A DNA stretch of 64,000 nt from Nelumbo lutea. Its lineage: Eukaryota; Streptophyta; Magnoliopsida; Proteales; Nelumbonaceae. The position numbers and the translations under genes were made by a program. Positions 1 to 10,400 of this stretch are shown in pieces. Within the stretch, counting starts at the first letter, position 1, and each line of letters starts with the position of its first letter. The notes beneath the pieces were generated by a model. The model made no database searches, was not told the origin of the DNA, and worked only from the letters and a program-made list of their open reading frames with translations. The stretch lies in contig JAKGHH010000005.1 in assembly GCA_022828595.1 (NCBI GenBank), positions 57,221,655 to 57,285,654 of the forward strand. Direction: 5' to 3'.

Positions 1-378
1 ATAAGTACAATCATCTAATATGCTACCACAACCAGTAAGACCTATTACTGAGTGATTGATTCACATACAAACAAAGACAAAAATATTGCTGATAGCTACT
101 AATTGTAGTTTGTTATCTTTTTGCTTTCTTGAAAAGATAGCTTTCAGTACTAAGATTGGAAATAGGAGCCAAAACATGGACTGACCATTAGAAAGATTTC
201 AGTATCAAGCATCTCTGGTTGCCCCACCTGTGTTGTGTGTATAATTCTCCTATATCCCCAATTTGCTCCCAACCCCAATAAACATGGCATGCTTCTATTA
301 ATTAATTGAACAATTGAAAATATGTATATAAGAAGAAAAGCTCTTTAATATCTGAAAAGTATAGATTACATTTGTTGT

Positions 379-3300
379 TCACCAGCCATACTTTTTCAAT
401 ACATCCTTGGTTCTCTTCCTCATGCGAGTGAAGACTATAACCACACAAGCAAGGACCCATGGAGGGAAGTTCCCGCCTAAGATATTGAATCTCTTCATCC
501 ATTCTGGAGATTCCTTAAAAAGCATAGCTACTAAAATGGTTATAATGGCTATCCCAAGCAAGATCTTTGTTATAGGCTTGACTAAGGAATCCTGCAATCA
601 ATAAATGAGTAAGATGAAAGTACAGTTCAGTTTAGTTAAATACAGCAAAAAACTAAATTCAACTTAATCAAAAGATGAATTGAATATCAGAAAAAGATGC
701 ATTTAACTTTGGAAATTGATTTAATAACCTCCCTAGAGACAGAACCTTTTTCACATCAGATTAGTATTTGCGTAACACCCATACCCCTACCTTGTGTTCT
801 CATAAGTCCCATCTTTTGACATCCTTGAAATTTATGGGGGAAAAAAATACCTGACACCTATCCAGCAGTGAATTTCTCATAAAGTGAAAATCCCCTTATT
901 GCATCACAATCCTTTAACTTTTAGAATAACAGCAATTAGATCATTTGAGTGACCAATACCTCTATCAATGATAACTGGCTGGATTGTTAGAACAGGTTCA
1001 AACAACCTTATAAACTCTTCAATGACTCTTCCACCACAAAAAGGGTGTCTTTTATTCCCATAAAAAAGAAAGAGAAAGAAAAATTGGAAGAAAAAAAAGG
1101 AAAGGGAGGGTGACAACTACATAGAAATGTCCTCATTTCACTTTTATCATCATCATCCAGGCTTTATATGGGGTCAGCTACATGAATCCTGTTTCACCAT
1201 TCAATTCTGTTATGCCATATCCATTGTTAAATTATGGACTCTTAAATCATTTCTTACTACTTTGACCTATTTCTTTGTTAGTCCACTCCCAGCCCTTCTA
1301 GTATCTAGCCCCTTCAACTTGCATGGGGTATTGCAAGTATCTTTGGATACTGCACTTTCTTGACAGTGTATATTTGGTGTTATGGATCACAGTGGGTTAT
1401 ATTGATCAAGGTGATTTAGGATGACAAACATCCAATAAAAATACTACCTATTTACCATTTTGGATAGGGGCCATTACTTGGTGTAATAGTAAAATTTCAG
1501 CCTGGCATGCATGAGAACACAGGTTCAAGTCTGAGGACAGCCCCTTTGTGAGGAAAAAAAATGCCAAAGTTTAGGATCATACCCAATTTACTCCTCCCAA
1601 GACCCCAGATAGTTGGGACCAACATTAGTGGAAGCCTTTATTTACCAATTGGGATGAGAAGTTTAGAAAGAACAATCAGGACCGCCAGGAGGTTAAATAT
1701 TGATAAAAAAAAAAATCGCCAGGAGGTTAAAAATTGAACAGGCACGGGAAAGGTAGATGCAGTCACTGTGGGCCCCTCATCCAGCCACTTTGTTGCCTTT
1801 AGGCCCCATTTCTGTGAGAATTTGTGTATTAAGGCCCAGAATAAATGCCATTTCTCTTTTCCTCTGGTTTAGTCCTTGGCTTGTAGCACAATTACCTACA
1901 GACCAACACGGAAGACTCTTAAGAGAGACCATAATGATTTTTACTTTATCTTTACTTTCTTTACTTGTTGCAAGTTAGAGTTCCCACTAAGAGGAATCAT
2001 AATATTCCACATATAATGATACAAATTCCAATTTTTCCAGAGTAATGAAAAATTCAGTTATGAACCTGCAATATTCTTGCTTTCTTGACAACACCCCCCC
2101 TCCCCAAGGAGAAAAAAAAGGAAAAGAGTAAAAAAAGAAAAGAACAAATGCCTGCTTTTTTATATTGAGAGTTTTCTCAATTATGGTGGGACGATGCCAG
2201 TCCCAAGGCCGTATAGGGGTAGTGAGATTCTTCCATACTCCACCATTTGTTCTTTGTCATTCTTGTCTTCCATTTTGTTCTTTTTTTGCTCTTTTTGTTC
2301 TGCACAATGACACTATTAAATCCATCTATGAATTCCTTCAAGTTTAAAAGAAACTGTATCTGCCTCATGGGTCCAAGCCATGTCAATTAGAGAGAGAGAG
2401 AGATTTTGGAATTTGGACAAAGAAAAAAGTGCTCTTAATAAGTGTTCTTTGGCTTTGAGACAGGAAAGGGAGAATGGGTGTAAAAGGGTTCAAGTTTGAT
2501 TTGGGCTATAAATCACATGGAATTGTGTATTAATTTTTTTCATAATTTTCTCAATAAAAAACTTTTCTTTTTTATGGTGAAGAGTGGATTTCTCTCTCTT
2601 GTGGATGTAGATGAAAGGTTGAACTAGACAAGTCTTTGTTTCTCTTGTATTCTTATTCTCAATTTGTTGGCACTATAGGTAAAAGTATGGTCTTGTAGGA
2701 AAATCTAGTACGGTTGTTCTATACAAAGAATGGTCATGACAGATTATGGAAAATAAAAAATGATAAAGAAGTGTCACCCTTGTACCATCTTTGCATAGTC
2801 TTTAGAAACTAACTATAGGTGGCAGCTTCATTTCCCCTTTCCATTCATATACTGCAAGGTTATGGTTATGGACACTAATATGTCAATAGGGGTAAAAGAA
2901 TGAAGGGGAAAAAGAAAGAGACTGTCAATATTACATTTTTTCCCAATTTAGAGAAATTGATAACTGAAGAGCATGAGTAATGAGTTGATGTTTGTGGTGA
3001 AACTAAAGGACTTCCTCATATTCTTTCAAATACTTGGGATTCTTTTACCAGTTAAACCCTAAATTTTTTTTTTTTTTTTGAGAAAAGGTAAAGTAATTTT
3101 ATTAAACCAGATAGAATACAACAGATCCCCCAAGGGAAGCACCTTGGATAGGGATCAGCCAACCCTAAACAACTTTACAGTTGCCAGAAATTCCTAGACC
3201 TCAACCAAGCCCCTAGTTGTGAAGCTTGAATCCCCTTTGAGCTGAAACCCATGAGACCAACTTTCCAGATGAAAAAGAAATAAGCTCCTCCAAATCTTTA

Positions 3301-5131
3301 GAGGCATTTTGGAATAACCTTTTCTTCCTTTCTGCCCAAATGGTGCTGATCACAGCAGCCGGAATAGACATCCACACACTACTGGCAAGCTTAGAGAAAC
3401 CAAGCAATTCCCAGCTCCACAGCATCTCCAAAGCTTGACCATACATCACACACTCCTGATTCTGGATCTGCATCCCTCTCTTAGACAGATTGACTATGGT
3501 TAAACACCTACCCAGAGCTGCTGCCTAAACCAGATCATTGATTTTCAAGGGGGATATCAGGTTCCAGATTCTAGTTGCAGGCACATCTACTAGGTTCCCA
3601 TCTGAAAGTTGAAGGGCAAAGGTTTTGACTGAAAACTGTCCATCTACACTCCAATTCCAGCTCCAACTGTCTTCTTTGTTCAGGTCCAGAGACTGAAGAG
3701 AGATCAGCTCAAGCAACTATGTAAATTTAACAATTTCCTAGTGCTGAAATTTTCTTCTAAAAGAAGGACACCAAACAACAGAGCTACCAATTAACTCAAA
3801 GCAGTCTGCCACAGCTGCATCCTTGTTTTTGGTTAGCTGAAACAACTGTGGCAGTGGGAATAGGTCTGAGAGAGGGCTGTTTCCACACCAAGTGTCTTTC
3901 CAAAAGCCAGCCTGTCACCCTTTCCCAATTTAGGACTTAAACTTCTACTGAATCTTGGGAGAATATCCATAATTTTCCTCCACAAGGAGCAGCCTAATGA
4001 GGACAGAGATGAAGTGGTTATCCAGTCTCCTCTATCGGTATTATATTTGGATGCAATTAAATCTCTCCACTATCTACCTCTTTCCACTCCAAATCTCCAG
4101 ATCCACTTCCCTAGAAGAGCATTATTGAAGTTAAACCCTAAATGTTGAGGGCCTTGTGATCCTTTTTCTTCTATTTTCAAAACTTAATACACTAATCATA
4201 GTTATAAAAGGTAAAGCAAAAAAAAAAAGTGAAGCAAACGTTATAAATAGTTGTATTTAATGTGATACTTTGAACTTCGAAGGAAAATTTCTAACACAGC
4301 TTTATAGGGAGAGTTAATTACTACACTAATAAATAAGATGGAATTTTACCATTTAGTTGGAAAAAAGAAAAAAAGCCAAGATACCATCGAATTGGATAAG
4401 AAAAAACTGTCATCCAGATATCAGGTTGCAACTAATTGCCTCATCATAGTATCATACTTTTGTATAAAGTAATTAGATGTCTGGGAAATTTTAAGGAACA
4501 ATCACTCAGTGAAGATAAATGGATAGGGAGCCCTCGAGGACCTTAATCGATCTTTGCCGCCCCCTAAGTCATTGTACAAACTTCTTGAACTATGAGATGA
4601 ATCCTTCTTGATTTTTATTTCTAATCAAGCTCCCACTAAAAAAAGAACTTTTTTTTTTGGCAATAGAACGGTAAAGACAGATTAAGAATAGTTGTTAATT
4701 TTTATTCGTTTCATTGGTATATAGTAAAGGGAAACGAAAACACAATGAAACGGAGACAGATGACTAAGGGAAAACGAAAACATCACCTTTGGTTCCCCAT
4801 CAATGAAAATAACGGATCCGTCGGTATAAGGTAGCAACGATCTTCCATTTTTAGCATTGAAACGAATGGGAACGCTTCTTCCAGAAGCAGGGTTGAATGC
4901 GAAAATCGATTTCAATCCGTATTTCTCTAGGATATCGTGGACCTCTAACCGGTCTTGATCCCAACCTCCTAAGCTCGATTTGAAGATCTCAATTGGACCT
5001 TTGCCTCGTCGAAAGAGGTGGATTTCCACCTCTGGAACTTTTGTCCTGATGGTTTTGGGCATAGGTTTCGGTGGAGATTCATCGCTGCTTTTGCAGCTCT
5101 CCTCGATCTCTCCTGCGCTCTCTTTATCCAT
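379..5131 (-). CDS. Two-exon gene for a conserved-looking plant membrane protein of unknown function (185 aa)
   Basis: Exon 1 is 4787-5131 (115 codons, ATG at 5131) and exon 2 is 591-379 (70 codons plus TGA). They join in phase 0 at a GT donor (AAAG|gtgatg) and a CAG acceptor (ttgcag|GATTCC). The protein has an acidic, Ser/Pro-rich N-terminus, then a soluble part with LEKYGLKSIFAFNPASGRS, then two hydrophobic segments (roughly residues 120-140 and 150-168), and a basic tail ending KKYGW. I see no catalytic motif. Codon use and clean splice sites suggest a real gene. The layout suggests a cytosolic domain anchored to a membrane by a C-terminal hairpin, which is inference. I recall similar uncharacterised plant proteins but cannot name the family. 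The 4.2-kb intron carries a SINE and a LINE. Confidence 0.78.
1466..1638 (+). mobile_element. tRNA-derived SINE
   Basis: A 173-bp insertion shows a box A-like stretch (TTGGTGTAATAGTAAAAT) and a box B-like stretch (ACAGGTTCAAGTCTGAG) at tRNA spacing, followed by GACAGCCCCTTTGTG as in Au-type plant SINEs. It is flanked by a 17-bp imperfect direct repeat: 1449-1465 (TATTTACCATTTTGGAT) and 1639-1655 (TATTTACCAATTGGGAT). It sits in the intron of the 185-aa protein gene. The body is too diverged to name the family with confidence. Confidence 0.6.
3065..4128 (-). mobile_element. 5'-truncated LINE retrotransposon with exact target duplication
   Basis: A 1.06-kb minus-strand insertion ends in a poly(A) tail (the T run at 3065-3079 on the plus strand). 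It is flanked by a perfect 15-bp direct repeat, AGTTAAACCCTAAAT, at 3050-3064 and 4129-4143. Inside, 3525-3716 reads as the region after plant LINE reverse transcriptases (DSWSWNWSVDGQFSVK, then an IWNLISPLK stretch like the zf-RVT domain). Positions 3213-3473 continue that domain (VWMSIPAAVISTIWAERKKR). Frames are broken by stops, so it is dead. The intact duplication suggests a fairly recent insertion. Confidence 0.85.
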
Positions 5132-6040
5132 TCCCTCTCCTTTTCAGTTTCTTTGTTGCTGCCGGCAGGGGAACTGAATTTCTCTCCGGTATCAGTAATA
5201 AAGCTATTGAGCCCAGTTTGAGAACACTTAAAATAAGTAGTTATTCAATACTAAAATAACCACTCAGATCTGACACTGTGAGGACTGAGGAATAATTACT
5301 TACTCGTATTCTTTTAACTCTATAACGAATCCTAACCGTGAATTGATGCCGAATCCACAGGTAGGATGCGGCGTATAAAGAGCTGTAATTCAGAATTGTG
5401 CATTGGACTGCAGTGTAGTTATCCTTTAAGCCAGCTATTAAAACTTCCATTACTCTACGCTTCTAATTGTATACTTTTTTTTCAACGACAATCACGATAC
5501 ACTTCTGCAACCATGTTTCAAAGTATGGGCAAATCTATGATATAGAAAAAAATACGATATCATAGATTTGCCCATACTTTGATGAAATCATTGCTGCAAC
5601 CAATGCCATATTAATTACCAACATCAGTCATATAGCTTTGCATATCTTTTAGAAGAGGCTAAGAGAAGCACTTACTTCCGTTTTTCTGATTCAGAAATTT
5701 GAGTAGAACTTGTGTGAAGTAGTACTTCTAGTTGAATTCACACTTGGCTCTTGGTTGGGTGCGTCTTTTTTGGCTCACTATCAAAATGATTTTTTAGAGG
5801 TAAAGAACCCAGACAGGCAAACACCTAGGTGGTGTTCATTCCTAGTTTTCTTTTTTTTTTTTCTCTGTTTTTGAACCATAAAACAGCACTTGGATGTTCA
5901 CCGGATTTTTTAACGTTCTCGTGCCAGGCCCATCTCAGAATGTAGAGAGGCCCATTCTATTTAGAGGTAAGTAGAATGGAGTCAATAGTCACAAGTTAAT
6001 ATATATATATATATATAAAGAAAATAAATGATTAAAGAAT
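5132..6040. other. Intergenic region upstream of the 185-aa protein gene
   Basis: This should hold the promoter of the minus-strand gene ending at 5131. I see no convincing TATA box. It contains the hairpin at 5518-5582 and a short (AT)n run at 6000-6016 just before the tRNA-like gene. No coding sequence was recognised. Confidence 0.5.
5518..5582. repeat. Perfect 26-bp inverted repeat with 13-nt loop
   Basis: The arm 5518-5543 is the exact reverse complement of 5557-5582, with the A-rich spacer 5544-5556 between them. It lies about 390 bp upstream of the ATG of the 185-aa protein gene. It could be a tiny MITE remnant or a foldback; nothing marks it as a known RNA. Confidence 0.8.
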
Positions 6041-6114
6041 GCTGGAATAGCTCAGTTGGTTAGAGCGTATGGCTGTTAACCATAAGGTCGGAGGTTCAAG
6101 CCCTCCTTCTAGTC
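6041..6114 (+). tRNA. tRNA-Asn (GTT), possibly a decaying copy
   Basis: A 74-nt cloverleaf fits: acceptor GCTGGAA, box A AGCTCAGTTGGT, anticodon loop CTGTTAA (anticodon GTT, Asn), and T loop GGTTCAAGCC (box B). The anticodon stem is TATGG/CCATA. As I recall, the usual plant tRNA-Asn has TGTGG/CCACA, so the stem carries a paired G:C to A:T change. The last acceptor pair is G:T instead of G:C. I see no T run just downstream for Pol III termination, which weakens the case for an active gene. Confidence 0.75.
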
Positions 6115-7449
6115 ATTCCACCCCAAATTACTGACGGCGTAAGGACAAATTTGGAAAATATTAAAAAATACAGAACCAAAGAAATACATGTATATCTTAA
6201 TTCTTGGGGAGATCAATACTGTTTTTATCTCTTTTTATAAATATATATAAATGTTAAAAATAAATTATTATTTTTTAAGTTTCAAATAAATTTGCAATAA
6301 GAAGAGAACATAACTAAATGTTGAACTTTAAAATAGATACAATTATAATTTATAACAGACGAGTAAGTTTGGCCTTCGGGTAGATGTGTTATCTTGCAAT
6401 CTATTGAAATAGGTTTAAGTCTCATTTGCAGCCTTTTTCTTAAATTTATACATCAGGCAATACTGTGGATATTGGTGGAACAATGCTGAGTTTATTCCAC
6501 CTGTATTATGTATATCTGTAACACTAATAGCCCATTTGGTTCATGGGAATAGGGATCTAGAATCAGATCATTTGAGGGAATGATCTGTAACACTAGGCGG
6601 AACGGGAATCCAATTCCCATTCTTGCCAGAATAGCATTCCCCCATTTGAGGGAATGGACAATTGGGCATTCCCTCCCCCTCCACTTGGGAATGAAATATC
6701 ATTCCTTCTTATTCTAATTCCAATTCTGGTTCCTGTTTGAACCAAACATATTTCCAATTCACAAGGAATTCCAATTCTGATTCCAACTGTCAACCAAATA
6801 GACCCTAAAAGCTGAAATATACGTATCAGGTACTTCAAAATCATGAGCAATTGAGGATATCATATAAATTAAGGACATAGGATTTTTTAGTTGGAAAGCA
6901 CTTTTCTAATTTTCTGTTATCATCTGGTAATGCAATATCTGGATGACCCCATTTGCACAATGAACTTGCTCCTTCATAGCTGTTAAAAAAGTAAACACAA
7001 AATAGGATGATTTCGACAGGGAAAATATTTAAGTTAAATATTGTGTAGTGCTTTTTTGTAAAGTCACACTTTCATTTGTTTATTTAAATTAATGTTTCAT
7101 TTTCATTTAGCTAAAATAATTCAAAGGTTGCACTAAGTTGTCATGAGAAATGACAGAGACCGCTAGGAGAATTACAGAAAGTTAGATTATGTGTCAATAA
7201 TTAACAGATCGATGTCTCTCTTTGCATGGATTCAGAAACTTGCATAAGAAAGAAAGGTCCAGCGAATTGAAATTTTGAAACAAAAAAAAAAAAAAAAAGA
7301 AACACTTCTCTTTTGTTGATGGTATATTTTTGCTTGCAAAATAAGGGGGACTAAAATTAGAGCCTACATTCACCATGAACGAAGATGCTATTCAACTCTC
7401 TTGCTCAAAAGAATGGTATTAATACAGAATTTGCACTTGATTTACCATC
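6115..7449. other. Intergenic region between the tRNA and the 3' end of the ABC transporter gene
   Basis: AT-rich sequence with a Harbinger-like MITE at 6528-6805 and an A run near 7282. The part next to 7450 should be the 3' untranslated region of the minus-strand ABC transporter gene. I see no further coding region. Confidence 0.5.
6528..6805. mobile_element. PIF/Harbinger-like (Tourist-type) MITE
   Basis: A 278-bp element has related ends: the left end reads TAGCCCATTTGGTT, and the right end read in reverse is GGGTCTATTTGGTT. It is flanked by the trinucleotide TAA on both sides (6525-6527 and 6806-6808), as expected of Harbinger-type insertion. The interior is rich in GGAATTCC-like repeats and has no coding capacity. 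Confidence 0.65.
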
Positions 7450-10400
7450 TTAGGTTGTGGAAATTCTCTGACCTTGTGATGCCTCATGAACCACATTAAG
7501 GAAGACATCTTCTAGAGAGACATCAGAAAAACCAAATGCATGAAGAGCAACCTCTCTCTTAAGGTTTTGAATGGCTTGAAATACTTGGGAAATCCTAACA
7601 TCTTGCTTAGGCAGCCGAAACTTCTGTGTTCCACCTATGTTGTAAATCTTAATTGCATTTGGAGAAAGGCTGTTGACCATGGAATCTACATTCTTCTCAT
7701 AAATGGGATCCACAGATATTGTAAGCACATAAGAGCCACCATATCTTGACTTAAGCTGCAAGATAAGAATCAATTTGAAAAATCATTAAGTTGTAAGGAA
7801 CCAAGAAATTTAGAGGGCCCCCAAACTATGTAGAACCTTTTAAATTAAATCGCCACATATATCTTCATATCTGCACACAATGTTTCATAGAAAAATTCCA
7901 TTCTGAATCTATTTTCTTGGTTCTCAAATTTAATTGGTTCAAAGAGAAACTGGTAAATTGTTGAACCTGACCTAGAAACCTTTTTAAGTTATATTGCATA
8001 TTTTAGATAGCTTCAGAAAAAAAAAAACTTGCCTAAAGCGGCAATTCACTTTCTTCAACCATTCTTTTAGTGCTCAGCCTATGTGGCTTCCATTACTTGC
8101 CTTACATCACCAAATCTTTTAAATCTAGATCCATCTGAAGACCTTATACCTCAAAGCTCCTAGGTCAAAAACTGAAAGGAATATGTCATGGATCACAAGG
8201 GATGAATTAATCAAATGGCACTTCTAGACACTTAACGCATGCTGTGCTTACACACATGATAATATGATATAGGCCTTTTTCTAAAGAATATTATATTAAT
8301 AGTAATACGAGATAAAGATATCCCATTTACAAAAGTCAGACAAGCTGGTTAATGAGAACTACAGCAACTGCAGAATAAGCTATGTAAAGAATATACGATC
8401 AAGAACTATAAAGAAAAAGACAACAGATTCCAACAAGAATAAATGGACAATAAGAACCATGATGAAATTACCAGGGGGTGTTCAACAATATGGTTGGTAC
8501 TGTTGACTGTTGTTGCAATGTTTCAATTATATTTTTATCAATATAATATAATATTAAATTTCACAAATGTAAAAAATATTTGAGAAAATAACATTACAGC
8601 CATTAAAACCAAAGTAAAGGTAGTAAACTATCAAGGTCAACCATCACAATGTTCACAAATGGATACTTATTTGAATAACAACAAAGTGCTATCATCTTAA
8701 AGATGCATGTGGTTTGGTTCCTGCAACTCCAGTATTGAGATAAGACTTACCTCTCTTGAGCTTCCCAAACACTGCAAATTGCCATTCACAATGATTCCTA
8801 TGCGGTCACAGAGAAACTCAGCCTCCTCCATGGAGTGTGCTGTACATCCATTTCCATGTCTATATTAGAGCCCTACTAATCTAATTCAAAGGAAACAAAT
8901 GCAGAATCTAAACAACCACCTTAATATCTTGAGTAAAAAAACAAGTTTAGGGCATTGATCAAATTGTTGTCACTTGCCAGGAATATTGATTAATTGGTAC
9001 CATGTTGTCAGTTGACAGGAAAACAGATAGTAGAGGTATTCATTTTTTTTTCCTTTTGTAGGTTCCAGTGCTTTCTGTCTTCCAATAAAAAATGTTGCTG
9101 CAAAATGATATGCTATTAACAGTGAATGGACTAAATAAAGATTTGGATTGGCACCTTTTAAGCCCCAAACAAGTTATTATTCATTTTTTTCTCTTTCATA
9201 GTTAAGTATTCAAAAAATCAAAAATGGAAGAGACTTCTAATTCTCAGCTAGGAGTGCAAATCAGGCTGTGTTAGGTCAGGTTGAGGTCAACATCAACCCT
9301 AACCCAAGTTGTTGAAACCCCAACCGTAGCCCTAACCCAACACAACCTTCACTGGTCAGGGTTGGGTGGCTGACTGGCTGGGTTGGGTTGGGGTTGGCCT
9401 AATTTCTCTGTTTGTTTCTGCTTTAAAAATGTTCTCACTTCTTAGACTTAGAATTAACTGATTAGGGTTAACTCACTTTAGCATTTGTATATATATGGGC
9501 ACAATTGCACAAATACTAAACTTATGTTACACTAAAAAATCTTGACCTTTGAACTTAAAAATGATTGCTGATGGCCCAGTAACTGAGATGGTCATTCGGC
9601 ATCCCTCCAAATATGGACGCATGAGATCAAACCTGCATAACAGTAGGCTGCCCATGTTTAAGGTCAGTGGACCTCATGTGCACCTTCTGTGTCCCCACCC
9701 TTAATTCCCCTGTAATCCGTAATGTGTAATATGTAATACCAAATAAGAACTTGAAATTTGTTGATATGGACACAAAGACACACAACATACACATACAGAC
9801 ATTATATCGATACAAATATACATACTTATATGGATGGCTAGATGAATGCATACATACATAGATACATGATCATTTACATAATATTTATATATGCAAATAT
9901 GAATAGACATGTTGAGTTTGGGTTGGGTTGCCTGAGTCCTCAACCCCAACCCAACCTGATTTTTTCGGGTTGGATTTGGGATAACCCATCCCAAGTTGTA
10001 GCCCTATTCTCAGTTGAAAATCCAACCCAAATGAATATACTATATTCTTCTAAATGAAAATGCAACTATAACTAAATATCTAATTCTTAGAAAATATATC
10101 ACCAATTAGAGTGATGAATCTTAAACTAAACTCTTTCTCACTGCCCTTGTTATTTCGGTCATCTTCATCTTTGTATCCTTCTATCTTCGCCTCAATTAAT
10201 TCTTTCTCTTTGTTATTATTAGAAGAAAGCTAACATCAGAATAAACATAAATAAACTAAGTAATCTCCCACTTATCTTTTCAAACCACAATTTGCTTCAA
10301 TAAAAAAAAAGGGGGGGAAAAGGCTTACTGGTAAGAATGATAGCACGGTCTGCCTTGGCTTGCTTTATAACATTCCATACATAATTTCTTGACTCTGGAT

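Larger units (their letters stand above)
592..4786 (-). other. Intron of the 185-aa membrane protein gene
   Basis: This 4.2-kb intron holds a tRNA-derived SINE (1466-1638) and a LINE fragment (3065-4128). A short direct repeat (CGCCAGGAGGTTAAA, near 1683 and 1717) and pyrimidine or A-rich runs fill the rest. I see no other coding exon in it. Confidence 0.65.

Noticed and set aside
302..502. Minus-strand 66-codon frame
   Set aside because: It overlaps exon 2 of the 185-aa gene in another frame and has no features of its own.
4980..5259. Plus-strand frames overlapping exon 1 of the membrane protein gene
   Set aside because: They are antisense to a spliced exon that joins in phase to a second exon; no domain and no splice partners of their own.
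6361..6440. Possible further tRNA-derived SINE (GGTTTAAGTC box B-like word)
   Set aside because: No convincing box A at the right spacing and no flanking duplication.
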